A DNA stretch of 64,000 nucleotides, taken from the NCBI RefSeq assembly GCF_048268305.1, contig NZ_JBLWVT010000009.1, forward strand, positions 1 through 64,000, given 5' to 3'. A model generated the notes under the pieces. That model worked only from the letters and a program-made list of their open reading frames with translations. It searched no databases and had not been told where the DNA came from. How positions within the stretch are numbered: position 1 is the first letter of the stretch; every line of letters begins with the position of its first letter. This document shows, piece by piece, positions 56,186 to 64,000 of this stretch. The stretch is from Pseudodonghicola sp048268305 (GTDB lineage Bacteria; Pseudomonadota; Alphaproteobacteria; Rhodobacterales; Rhodobacteraceae). Made by a program: the position numbers and the translations under genes.

Positions 56186-57148
56186 TTACGCCAGCGAGCT
56201 GTCGATGCCCTTGCAGGCCTCGACCAGGCCTTTGACGGCCGCGACCGACTTGTCGAACATCTCTTGCTCTTCTTTGTTGAGCTTGATGTCGACGATCTTT
56301 TCGATGCCGCCGGCGCCGATCACGGTGGGCACGCCCACATACATGTCTTTCACACCCAGCTCGCCGTCGCAGTAGGCGGCGCAGGGCAGAACGCGCTTTT
56401 GGTCTTTCAGATAGGCTTCGGCCATTTCGATGGCGCTGGTGGCCGGCGCATAGAAGGCCGAACCGGTCTTCAGCAGGCCGACGATTTCGGCGCCGCCGTC
56501 ACGGGTGCGCTGCAGGATGCTGTCCAGCTTCTCTTGCGTGGTCCAGCCCATCTCGATCAGGTCGGGCAGCGGGATGCCGGCGACGGTCGAGTAACGAACC
56601 GAGGGAACCATGGTGTCGCCGTGGCCGCCCAGAACGAAGGCGGTGACGTCTTTCATCGACACGCCGAATTCCAGCGACAGGAAGTGGCGGAAGCGGGCCG
56701 AGTCCAGCACGCCGGCCATGCCGCAGACCTTGTTCGCCGGCAGGCCGGAGAACTGTTGCAGCGCCCAGACCATCGCGTCGAGCGGGTTGGTGATGCAGAT
56801 CACGAAAGCGTCGGGCGCGTGTTTGCCGATGCCTTCGCCGACCGATTTCATGACTTTCAGGTTGATGCCCAGAAGGTCGTCGCGGCTCATGCCCGGCTTG
56901 CGCGGCACACCGGCCGTCACGATGCAGACGTCGGCGCCGGCGATGTCCTCATAGGACTGGGTGCCCTTCAGCGAGGCGTCGAACCCTTCAGAGGGGCCGG
57001 ATTCGGCGATATCGAGGGCCTTGCCTTCCGGCGTGCCTTCCGCGATGTCGAACAGGATGACATCGCCGAGTTCTTTCAGAGCGGCGAGGTGGGCGAGCGT
57101 GCCACCGATCTGACCTGCGCCGATCAGCGCAATCTTGGGTCTGGCCAT
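56186..57148 (-). CDS. mdh: Malate dehydrogenase
   Basis: A 320-residue NAD-dependent enzyme of the LDH-like type common in alphaproteobacteria. NAD motif GAGQIGGT (10-17), substrate arginines in VPRKPGMSR (81-89), and the catalytic His176 (GGHGDTM). ATG 57148 is chosen. It is followed by its own terminator, so mdh and sucC may be separate units. Confidence 0.97.
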   Translation of the reverse strand: MARPKIALIGAGQIGGTLAHLAALKELGDVILFDIAEGTPEGKALDIAESGPSEGFDASLKGTQSYEDIAGADVCIVTAGVPRKPGMSRDDLLGINLKVMKSVGEGIGKHAPDAFVICITNPLDAMVWALQQFSGLPANKVCGMAGVLDSARFRHFLSLEFGVSMKDVTAFVLGGHGDTMVPSVRYSTVAGIPLPDLIEMGWTTQEKLDSILQRTRDGGAEIVGLLKTGSAFYAPATSAIEMAEAYLKDQKRVLPCAAYCDGELGVKDMYVGVPTVIGAGGIEKIVDIKLNKEEQEMFDKSVAAVKGLVEACKGIDSSLA

Positions 57149-57569
57149 GGAACTAATCTCCGGTCGGGTTGGAATTTCGCGTTGCCTAGTGCCAATCGAG
57201 CCCGCGCGCAAGGCTCCCGCATGTCGCCCCGCTGTGGGACGGTGGCGCGAAAACCCGCGAGATGACGGGAAATCTGCCGGAATTTCGAAGGGTTAGGGAC
57301 AGGGGTGTCAGGCGAGGCCGGGCTTTTCTTTTTCACGCGCCGTCTCGCAGCTGTGATCTTTCTGGGCATCTTTGAGCCTTGCCGCCGTCTTGCGGGGGCA
57401 GGGGGCAGGTGCACGATTCTGGAATTTTCATCCCGGTTTGGCGGCGGCACCGGTCATTTGTTCCCCGGTTTGCCGCAGCGCTTCGCGCTGCAATGCGGCG
57501 ATTTCCTCTTGAATTTTCCGGAAAAGAATGCCCCTTTCGCGCGCAACATTATGACCCGAGGAGAGATTC
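57149..57569. other. 421-bp divergent region between mdh and mcl2
   Basis: No gene seen. It should hold both promoters. A perfect 7-bp hairpin (GCAGCGC TTC GCGCTGC) lies at 57475-57491, about 80 bp before mcl2. I find no FNR box and only a half site of the TGTGATCAC type (TGTGATC near 57352). Confidence 0.5.
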
Positions 57570-58427
57570 ATGGACCCCCGCTCGCGCCCCTACCGTTCCG
57601 TCCTCTATATCCCCGGCTCCAAGCCGCGCGCGCTGGACAAGGCCCGCGGCCTGCCGGTCGATGCGATCATCTTCGACCTTGAGGATGCCGTCTCCGCCGA
57701 TGAGAAGGACAATGCCCGCGACACGCTGAAAGAGGCGCTGGCGCAGGGCGGTTATGGTCAGCGGATCAAGATCGTGCGGATCAACGGGCTCGACACTCCC
57801 TGGGGTCACGATGACGCCCGCGCCGTGCGCGAGATGGACGCCGATGTGGTGCTGCTGCCCAAGGTGGGCTCTGCCGCCGATCTCGACGCGCTGGCCGCCA
57901 TCACTGGCGATCTGCCGATCTGGGCGATGATGGAAACCCCGCGCGGCATGCTGAACGCCGCCGAGATCGCGGCGCATCCGGTGCTGACCGGCATGGTGAT
58001 GGGCACCAACGACCTCGCCAAGGAACTGCAGACCCGCTTTCGCGCCGACCGCCTGCCGATGATGGCGGGGCTTGGCCTGTGCCTGCTGGCCGCCAAGGCC
58101 GAGGGGCTGATCATCGTCGATGGCGTCTATAACGCTTTCAAGGATGACGAGGGGCTGGCCGCCGAATGCGCTCAGGGCCGCGACATGGGCTTTGATGGCA
58201 AGACGCTGATCCACCCGGCACAGGTGGATGTTGCCAATGCCGCCTTCGCCCCCTCGCCGGAAGAGGTCGATCTGGCCCGTCGCCAGATCGCCGCTTTTGA
58301 AGAGGTCGAGGCCTCGGGGCAGGGCGTTGCGGTGGTCGACGGCAAGATTGTCGAAAACCTGCATGTTGCCACGGCGCGGGAGACTCTGGCAAAAGCGGCT
58401 GCAATCGAGGCGTTGCAAGCGGGGTAA
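57570..58427 (+). CDS. mcl2: CitE-type malyl-CoA thioesterase/lyase
   Basis: A 285-residue CitE-superfamily protein with RSVLYIPGSKPRALDKA opening, IFDLEDAV metal-binding motif (residues about 34-41) and METPRGMLNAAEI. In Rhodobacter sphaeroides the shorter paralogue Mcl2, encoded next to mch and sdh, is (S)-malyl-CoA thioesterase of the ethylmalonyl-CoA pathway; length and neighbourhood match it. Distinguishing thioesterase from malyl-CoA lyase by sequence alone is uncertain. First gene of a run with NnrU, DUF1737 and mch. Confidence 0.88.
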   Translation: MDPRSRPYRSVLYIPGSKPRALDKARGLPVDAIIFDLEDAVSADEKDNARDTLKEALAQGGYGQRIKIVRINGLDTPWGHDDARAVREMDADVVLLPKVGSAADLDALAAITGDLPIWAMMETPRGMLNAAEIAAHPVLTGMVMGTNDLAKELQTRFRADRLPMMAGLGLCLLAAKAEGLIIVDGVYNAFKDDEGLAAECAQGRDMGFDGKTLIHPAQVDVANAAFAPSPEEVDLARRQIAAFEEVEASGQGVAVVDGKIVENLHVATARETLAKAAAIEALQAG

Positions 58428-58433
58428 GCCGGC

Positions 58434-58988
58434 ATGGGCTTTGCACTTTTGATTCTCGGGCTGGCTCTGTGGTGGGCCGCCCATCTGTTCAAGCGGGTGG
58501 CGCCGGCGCGCCGCGCCGCCATGGGCGATAAGGCCAAGGGCGTTGTCGCGCTGCTGCTGGTGCTGGCCGTCGTGCTGATGGTGATCGGCTTCCGCGCGAC
58601 GCCCTTCATTGCGGTCTGGACGCCGCCGGCCTTCATGATCCACATCAACAACCTGTTGGTGTTGATCGCGATCTTCCTGCTCAGCCCGGCTGGCAAGAAG
58701 GGCCGTATCCTGCATGGGGTGCGTCACCCGATGCTGGGCGGGATTCACGCCTGGTCCGTCGCGCATCTGTTGGTGAACGGCGATCTGGCCTCGATCATTC
58801 TCTTCGGCGGCATCTTCCTCTGGGCGCTGGTCGAGATGAAGGTGATCAACCGGGCCGAGCCGAGCTGGACCCCGGGACCGGTGGGCACCTATGCCAAGGA
58901 CGCGATGTTCTTCGTCGCCTCAATCGTGCTGATGGGCATCATCGGCTATATTCACGGCCTTCTGGGCTATCCGGTGTTTGGATCATGA
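58434..58988 (+). CDS. NnrU-family membrane protein
   Basis: A 184-residue protein with five or so hydrophobic segments and the NnrU landmarks HLFKR and HxxxGGIHAW...H (RHPMLGGIHAWSVAHLL), histidines that in this family could bind haem. NnrU was named from nitrite/nitric oxide reduction clusters, but its role is unknown. Here it starts 6 bases after mcl2 and overlaps the DUF1737 gene by 4 bases, so it is cotranscribed with the ethylmalonyl-CoA genes. Confidence 0.9.
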   Translation: MGFALLILGLALWWAAHLFKRVAPARRAAMGDKAKGVVALLLVLAVVLMVIGFRATPFIAVWTPPAFMIHINNLLVLIAIFLLSPAGKKGRILHGVRHPMLGGIHAWSVAHLLVNGDLASIILFGGIFLWALVEMKVINRAEPSWTPGPVGTYAKDAMFFVASIVLMGIIGYIHGLLGYPVFGS

Positions 58989-59191
58989 CCACACTTTATC
59001 GTTTCCTGACCGAGGATGACACCTCGGCCTTCTGTCACAAGGTCAGCAAGGCACTGGCCCAGGGCTGGGTGCTGCAAGGGTCGCCGACCTATGCTTTTGA
59101 TGCGGCGCGCGGCGTGATGCGCTGCGGTCAGGCCGTCACCAAGGAGGTGGAGGTCGCCTATACCCCTGACCTGAAATTGGGAGAGCAATGA
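58985..59191 (+). CDS. DUF1737 small protein
   Basis: A 68-residue protein with the DUF1737 pattern: LYRFLTEDDTSAFCHKVSKALAQGW then LQGSPTYAF. Overlaps the NnrU stop by 4 bases and the mch start by 4 bases. Function of the family is unknown. Confidence 0.87.
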   Translation: MTTLYRFLTEDDTSAFCHKVSKALAQGWVLQGSPTYAFDAARGVMRCGQAVTKEVEVAYTPDLKLGEQ

Positions 59192-60222
59192 TGGCCGCCA
59201 AGACCAATCCGGGCCGGTTTTTCGAAGATTACGCCGTCGGCGACGTGCTGAAGCATGCGGTGCCGCGCACCGTCTCGGGCGGCGAGCGGGCGCTGTACCA
59301 TGCGCTCTATCCGGCGCGGCATGCGCTCTATTCCTCCGACACCTTCGCGCAGGATTGCGGTCTGCCGAAATCGCCGATCGACGATCTGGCCGCCTTCCAC
59401 GTGGTCTTTGGCAAGACGGTGCCGGATGTGTCGCTGAACGCGGTGGCCAACCTCGGCTATGCCGAAGGCCGCTGGCTGCTGCCGGTCTATGAGGGCGATA
59501 CCCTGCGGTCTGAATCCGAAGTGATCGGGCTGAAGGAAAATTCCAATGGCAAGACCGGCGTGGTCTATGTCCGCACCCGTGGCCTGAACCAGCGCGACGA
59601 GGTGGTGATGGACTATGTGCGCTGGGTGATGGTGCGCAAATCCAATCTCGACGCGCCGGCGCCGGAAACCGTGGTGCCCGCGCTGAAAAAGGCACTGGCA
59701 CCCGCCGATCTGGTGATCCCGGAAGGGCTGGATTTCAGCAACTACGACTTCACGCTGGCCGGAGAGCCGCATCGCTGGGGCGACTACGCGGTGGGCGAGA
59801 TGATCGACCACGTCGATGGCGTCACCATCGAGGAGGCCGAGCATATGCTGGCCACGCGCCTGTGGCAGAACACCGCCAAGGTGCATTTCGACCTGACCTT
59901 CCGCCCCGAGGGCCGGTTGATCTATGGCGGTCACGTCATTTCGATGGCCCGCGCGCTCAGCTTCAACGGTCTGGCGAATGCGCAGATGATCGTCGGGCTG
60001 AACGGCGGGGCGCATGCCAACCCCTGTTTCGCCGGGCAGACCATCAAGGCCTGGTCCGAGGTGCTGGACAAGGCCGAGACCGCCGCGCCGGGCGTCGGCG
60101 CGATCCGGCTGCGGCTGGTGGCGACCAAGGGCGGCGCGCCCTTCGAGCTGAAGGGCGAGGACGGCAAGTACAAGCCCGAGGTTCTGCTCGATCTCGACTA
60201 TTGGGCCTTGATGCCGATGTAA
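59188..60222 (+). CDS. mch: Mesaconyl-CoA hydratase (MaoC-type)
   Basis: A 344-residue double-hotdog hydratase with two MaoC-like halves. It hydrates mesaconyl-C1-CoA to beta-methylmalyl-CoA in the ethylmalonyl-CoA pathway. Identification rests on length (about 343 in R. sphaeroides), the FFEDYAVGDVLKHAVPRTV opening, the second-half HDLTF-like catalytic strand (VHFDLTF, GGHVISMAR) and linkage to mcl2 and sdh. It begins inside the DUF1737 stop; ATG 59191 immediately follows as an alternative. Confidence 0.92.
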   Translation: MMAAKTNPGRFFEDYAVGDVLKHAVPRTVSGGERALYHALYPARHALYSSDTFAQDCGLPKSPIDDLAAFHVVFGKTVPDVSLNAVANLGYAEGRWLLPVYEGDTLRSESEVIGLKENSNGKTGVVYVRTRGLNQRDEVVMDYVRWVMVRKSNLDAPAPETVVPALKKALAPADLVIPEGLDFSNYDFTLAGEPHRWGDYAVGEMIDHVDGVTIEEAEHMLATRLWQNTAKVHFDLTFRPEGRLIYGGHVISMARALSFNGLANAQMIVGLNGGAHANPCFAGQTIKAWSEVLDKAETAAPGVGAIRLRLVATKGGAPFELKGEDGKYKPEVLLDLDYWALMPM

Positions 60223-60239
60223 GCCTTTGGCGGCGGGGC

Positions 60240-61364
60240 TCAGGCCCCGCCGTTATCCTTCTGCCACTTGGCGATGATCGGCCAGGCCTCGGCCAGGGTA
60301 TGCGATCCCATGAACAGGCCGATATGGCCGCCGGGCACCAGCTTTTCGACGATGTTCTTCTTCGGTGTTCCGATCAGATCGCGGGCGGCGAAGACCTGTT
60401 CCTTGGTGGTGATGTCGTCGGATGCGCCAGCCAGCAGATAGGTGGGGCAGGTGATTGATTTCAAAGACAGCTTGCGGCCCAGTGCGGTGAACTCTCCCTT
60501 GGCGAAGAGGTTCTGTTTGAACAGCATGTCGATCGCCTGCATGTAATAGACCCCCGGCAGATCGACCGGGTTCTCATACCAGCTCTCGAAATGCTCGGTC
60601 CGTTTCAGATAGCTGGGGTCGTCGACATGTTCGTAAAGTTCGACGTATTTTTCCACATACTGCTTGTCGGGATGCATGTTCTTCCAGCCCGCCAGCATGT
60701 TTTTGCCCAGCATTCGGCCGCCGCCCTGCTTGACCAGCTCCTTGTAGAAATCAAGCGGCAGGCTGTGGGCCATCTCGCGGATTGGCCCCTCGCCGGCATT
60801 GGTGTCGATGGGGGAGCCGGCGAGCACCAGGCTCGCCACCTTGTCGGGGAAGCGGCAGGCGTACATGGCGGACATCCAGCCGCCCTGGCAGAGACCGACC
60901 AGGTTCACCCGGCCGCCCAGATCGTCGACCGCGACATTGATCTCGGCCAGATACTTGTCGATGTCGAAATCGCGCATCTCGGGCGTGGCGCTTTTCCATT
61001 CGGTCACCAGGACACGACCGATGTCATGGTCGAGCAGGGTCTGCGCCAGGCTCTGACCTTTGGCGAAATCGGCGATGGTAGAACTGTGGCCGGCGAAGGG
61101 GGCGTCGATCAGCACTGGCACGCCGGAGGCGCCGGGGGCTGAGAAGTCTCTCAGCCGCATGGTGTCGGTTGCCAGAATCACCGTGTTGGGCGTCGCCCAT
61201 TCCGGTTCCGGCGGATGATCGACCTTGGTGGCGAGGCCTACGAATTTCATGTTGCGCTGGAACATGTCCAGGGCGGTTTCGCCAAGCTCCACGCCGGCCG
61301 CCATCGGCCAGAAGAATGGAACGCTGATCTCATGGGCTGTTTTCTTCTCGTCTGACCGCGTCAT
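60240..61364 (-). CDS. PhaC/PhaZ-like alpha/beta hydrolase with cysteine nucleophile
   Basis: A 374-residue alpha/beta-hydrolase. The nucleophile elbow is GLCQGG, with cysteine in place of serine, as in PHA synthases and intracellular PHB depolymerases; the catalytic His is probably in PGGHIGLF near the C-terminus. It is far shorter than PhaC (about 590), so a depolymerase or PhaC-like hydrolase acting on PHB or hydroxyacyl-CoA is more likely than synthase. Convergent with mch and divergent from sdhC; shares the operator region. Confidence 0.8.
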   Translation of the reverse strand: MTRSDEKKTAHEISVPFFWPMAAGVELGETALDMFQRNMKFVGLATKVDHPPEPEWATPNTVILATDTMRLRDFSAPGASGVPVLIDAPFAGHSSTIADFAKGQSLAQTLLDHDIGRVLVTEWKSATPEMRDFDIDKYLAEINVAVDDLGGRVNLVGLCQGGWMSAMYACRFPDKVASLVLAGSPIDTNAGEGPIREMAHSLPLDFYKELVKQGGGRMLGKNMLAGWKNMHPDKQYVEKYVELYEHVDDPSYLKRTEHFESWYENPVDLPGVYYMQAIDMLFKQNLFAKGEFTALGRKLSLKSITCPTYLLAGASDDITTKEQVFAARDLIGTPKKNIVEKLVPGGHIGLFMGSHTLAEAWPIIAKWQKDNGGA

Positions 61365-61691
61365 CGGAAATCTCCTTTTGGACCGCGCAGCTCCTCCGCT
61401 GACAGATTTGGCTACGATCCCCCAGGATGCAAGCGCTGCGTCCTGGTTGCAGCGGAACGCCGCGGGCGAGGGCGGGGAGAGAGACTCAGCCCCTCGTCAG
61501 ATTCAGCCCGCCGTCGCCTCGGTCGGCGGGTGGGAATGTCGGGAATTTGTGATCACGGCCATGTTTCATGTGATCACGTTGGGAACATTCTGCATTGCCG
61601 CGCCAAAAAACCATGGATTTTGATACGGCTCGCGCGTGACAGTTGCCGCAAAAAGAGTAAAAACGGCGCAGCCAACCGGAAAGGAGCCACT
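61365..61691. other. 327-bp divergent region between the PhaZ-like gene and sdhC
   Basis: Contains the tandem TGTGATCAC pair (61548-61578), AT-rich sequence after it, and the sdhC ribosome-binding site (AAAGGAG just before 61692). No gene is seen in it. Confidence 0.6.
61548..61578 (+). promoter_or_regulatory. Tandem TGTGATCACG palindromes upstream of sdhC
   Basis: Two sites, 61548-61557 and 61569-61578, each TGTGATCACG, centres 21 bp apart. The nearer ends 113 bp before the sdhC start. Spacing and distance match the pair upstream of sucC. Confidence 0.85.
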
Positions 61692-62081
61692 ATGGCCGAT
61701 GTCAATCGGGGCAATCGCCCGCTTTCGCCATTCATGCTGGGCAAGTACTACAGGTTTCAGTTCAATTCCGTTACCTCGATCCTGAACCGGATCACCGGCA
61801 ACGCGATGATCGTCGCCACGTTGCTGATCGTCTGGTGGTTCCTGGCCGCCGCTACCGCACCGGAATATTTCGATGTGGTGGATTGGGTCATTACCAGCTG
61901 GCTCGGTGATCTCGTGATGTTCCTGTCGGTCCTGGGCATGTGGTACCACCTGCTCGCCGGCATTCGGCACCTGATCTGGGAAAACGCGAAGGGGCTGGAC
62001 ATGTCCACCTCGGACAAGATGGGCTGGATCGCGCTGATCGGCTCGGTCGTGCTTACCCTCGTCACTGTCGCGGTTATCTGA
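61692..62081 (+). CDS. sdhC: Succinate dehydrogenase cytochrome b556 subunit
   Basis: A 129-residue membrane anchor with three helices that binds haem b and ubiquinone. Motifs: RPLSPF at the N-terminus, SILNRITG in the quinone region, and the haem ligand His in WYHLLAGIRHL. The usual HR of the S-x2-HR-x-[ST] signature is NR here, as variants occur in Rhodobacteraceae. Start at 61692 is the ATG after AAAGGAG. First gene of sdhCDA. Confidence 0.95.
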   Translation: MADVNRGNRPLSPFMLGKYYRFQFNSVTSILNRITGNAMIVATLLIVWWFLAAATAPEYFDVVDWVITSWLGDLVMFLSVLGMWYHLLAGIRHLIWENAKGLDMSTSDKMGWIALIGSVVLTLVTVAVI

Positions 62082-62091
62082 GGAGACTCCA

Positions 62092-62463
62092 ATGCGTTAC
62101 CTGACGGACCGCAAACGCGTCGACGGGCTGGGCACTGCCAAGTCCGGCGTTCATCACTTCTGGGCGATGAAGGTCAGCTCCATCGCCCTGATCGTGCTCA
62201 TCCCTCTGTTCATCTTCACCTTCGGCCCGGCGCTGGGGCAGCCCTATGAAGTGGTCCTCGACTACTATTCGCGGCCCTTCCCGGCGATCGTGGCGGCGCT
62301 CACCCTGGTGGTGGGGCTGCGCCACTTCCATCTGGGCGCGCAGATGGCGATCGAGGATTACGTGCACGGCTGGAAACAGCGTGGGCTGATCATCGCGGTG
62401 ATGTGCCTGAGCTATGCCGCGATGGCGGTTGGGCTCTTCTCCATCGCCCGCATCGCGCTCTAA
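62092..62463 (+). CDS. sdhD: Succinate dehydrogenase membrane anchor subunit
   Basis: A 123-residue protein with three membrane helices; LRHFHLGAQMAIEDYVHG carries the haem/quinone-site histidines and aspartate-tyrosine pair characteristic of SdhD. It follows sdhC after 10 bases. Confidence 0.95.
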   Translation: MRYLTDRKRVDGLGTAKSGVHHFWAMKVSSIALIVLIPLFIFTFGPALGQPYEVVLDYYSRPFPAIVAALTLVVGLRHFHLGAQMAIEDYVHGWKQRGLIIAVMCLSYAAMAVGLFSIARIAL

Positions 62464-62486
62464 CCCCGAACGGGAGACTATAAGCA

Positions 62487-64000
62487 ATGGCTGCTTACCA
62501 ATACGAGACGCATAATTATGACGTCGTTGTTGTCGGCGCCGGTGGTGCGGGGCTCCGCGCCACCCTCGGCATGGCAGAACAAGGCCTCAAGACCGCCTGC
62601 GTGACCAAGGTTTTCCCGACCCGTTCGCATACCGTCGCCGCCCAGGGGGGCATCGCCGCCTCGCTGTCGAACATGGGCCCCGACAACTGGCAGTGGCACC
62701 TTTACGACACCGTGAAAGGCTCTGACTGGCTGGGCGACACCGACGCGCAGGAATATCTGGTGCGTGAGGCGCCCAAGGCGGTTTACGAGCTGGAACACTA
62801 CGGCGTGCCCTTCTCGCGGACCGAAGAGGGCAAGATTTATCAGCGGCCCTTCGGCGGCCATACCACCGAATTCGGTGAAGGCCCCCCCGTGCAGCGGACC
62901 TGCGCCGCGGCCGACCGCACCGGCCACGCCATCCTGCACACGCTCTATGGCCAGTCGCTGAAGCAGAAGGCGGAATTCTATATCGAGTATTTCGCCATCG
63001 ACCTGATCATGTCCGAAGACGGGCAGTGCCAGGGCGTGGTCTGCTGGAAGCTCGACGACGGCACCATGCATGTGTTCAACGCCAAGATGGTCGTTCTGGC
63101 CACCGGCGGCTATGGCCGTGCCTATTTCTCGGCGACCTCCGCCCATACCTGCACCGGCGACGGTGGCGGCATGGTGGCACGTGCGGGTCTCGCGCTGCAG
63201 GACATGGAGTTCGTCCAGTTCCACCCCACCGGCATCTACGGCTCCGGCTGTCTGATCACCGAAGGGGCGCGCGGCGAGGGCGGCTATCTGACCAACTCGG
63301 AAGGCGAGCGGTTCATGGAACGCTATGCCCCGACCTACAAGGATCTGGCCTCGCGCGATGTGGTGTCGCGCTGCATGACCATCGAGATCCGCGAAGGCCG
63401 CGGCGTGGGCGAGCACAAGGATCACATCCACCTGAACCTGTCGCACCTGCCGAAAGAGGCTCTGGCCGAACGTCTGCCGGGGATTTCGGAATCGGCGCGC
63501 ATCTTCGCCGGTGTCGACGTCACCAAGGAACCGATCCCGGTTCTGCCGACGGTGCACTACAACATGGGCGGCATTCCGACCAACTATTGGGGCGAGGCGA
63601 TCAACCCGACCGCTGACAACCCCGATGCGATCGTGCCCGGCCTGATGGCCGTGGGCGAGGCCGGTTGTGCGTCTGTCCATGGGGCGAACCGTCTGGGCTC
63701 CAACTCGCTGATCGACCTCGTGGTCTTCGGTCGCGCCGCCGCCATCCGCGCCGGCAAGGTCGTCGACCCCGAAGCGCCGAACCCCGAGCTGAACCAGGCC
63801 TCGGTCGACAAGGCGTTCGAACGCTTCGACAGCCTGCGTTATGCCAAGGGCAATATCCCGACTGCCGAACTGCGGCTCGAGCTGCAGAAGACCATGCAGG
63901 CCGATGCCGCCGTCTTCCGCACCGAGAAGTCGCTGGCCGAAGGGGTGGAGCGGGTCAAGGCCGTGGCCGCGAAGATGGAGGACATCCATGTGACCGACCG
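62487..64000 (+). CDS. sdhA: Succinate dehydrogenase flavoprotein subunit (3' end beyond window)
   Basis: At least 504 residues, open to the right edge; a full-length protein has about 600. FAD motif VVVVGAGGAGLRA (residues about 12-24), the covalent-FAD histidine in RSHTVAAQGG, substrate/catalytic segment with HPTGI and EGARGEGG, and later GANRLGSNSL are present. Starts 23 bp after sdhD. sdhB is presumably just outside the window. Confidence 0.97.
   Translation, partial: MAAYQYETHNYDVVVVGAGGAGLRATLGMAEQGLKTACVTKVFPTRSHTVAAQGGIAASLSNMGPDNWQWHLYDTVKGSDWLGDTDAQEYLVREAPKAVYELEHYGVPFSRTEEGKIYQRPFGGHTTEFGEGPPVQRTCAAADRTGHAILHTLYGQSLKQKAEFYIEYFAIDLIMSEDGQCQGVVCWKLDDGTMHVFNAKMVVLATGGYGRAYFSATSAHTCTGDGGGMVARAGLALQDMEFVQFHPTGIYGSGCLITEGARGEGGYLTNSEGERFMERYAPTYKDLASRDVVSRCMTIEIREGRGVGEHKDHIHLNLSHLPKEALAERLPGISESARIFAGVDVTKEPIPVLPTVHYNMGGIPTNYWGEAINPTADNPDAIVPGLMAVGEAGCASVHGANRLGSNSLIDLVVFGRAAAIRAGKVVDPEAPNPELNQASVDKAFERFDSLRYAKGNIPTAELRLELQKTMQADAAVFRTEKSLAEGVERVKAVAAKMEDIHVTD

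Overview
The window is a GC-rich chromosomal segment of an alphaproteobacterium, almost certainly Rhodobacteraceae (Rhodobacter/Paracoccus-like). The grounds are gene content and order: fnrL next to hemN and ccoNOQP, ccoGHIS, an ethylmalonyl-CoA-pathway block between mdh and sdh, and argH, a small lipoprotein and lysA in series. No rRNA, tRNA, CRISPR array, insertion sequence, prophage or photosynthesis gene was recognised. About 66 protein genes are supported. Both ends cut genes: a start codon at 1-4 (minus strand) and sdhA, which runs off the right edge.

Layout. 1-2.2 kb: Ada-type alkylation repair pair and a DMT exporter. 2.2-14.9 kb: microaerobic respiration block, with hemN, fnrL, a universal stress protein, ccoNOQP, a LysR regulator and ccoGHIS. 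Three FNR boxes (TTGAY-N4-ATCAA) mark this block. 15-23.4 kb: housekeeping genes (DD-carboxypeptidase, HAD phosphatase, ClpS, methyltransferase, SDR, hemF, greA) and a SoxR/VOC divergent pair with a SoxR-like operator. 23.5-34.7 kb: ETF-ubiquinone oxidoreductase, TPR lipoprotein-like protein, ispE, polyprenyl diphosphate synthase, small conserved genes, phbA and phbB, an EAL protein and tag. 34.8-45.4 kb: TlpA-like thioredoxin, argH, lysA, a large DUF4175-type membrane protein, a zinc-ribbon protein, ftsEX, plsC. 45.4-46.4 kb: an AT-richer patch with one lipoprotein, possibly acquired. 46.5-64 kb: the TCA half-cycle genes lpdA, sucB, sucA, sucD, sucC, mdh, then mcl2, mch and sdhCDA.

How the genes fit together. 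FnrL probably switches on the cbb3 oxidase, its copper and assembly factors and anaerobic haem synthesis when oxygen falls. The TCA genes, the PHB genes (phbA, phbB, a PhaC/PhaZ-like hydrolase) and the ethylmalonyl-CoA genes (malyl-CoA thioesterase, mesaconyl-CoA hydratase) share acetyl-CoA and C4 intermediates. The most interesting non-coding signal is a pair of TGTGATCAC palindromes exactly 21 bp apart, present about 110 bp upstream of both sucC and sdhC. It suggests one dimer-of-dimers regulator for both TCA operons. A second curiosity is a 141-residue uncharacterised protein, possibly of the PUA/EVE fold, lying between sucC and sucD.
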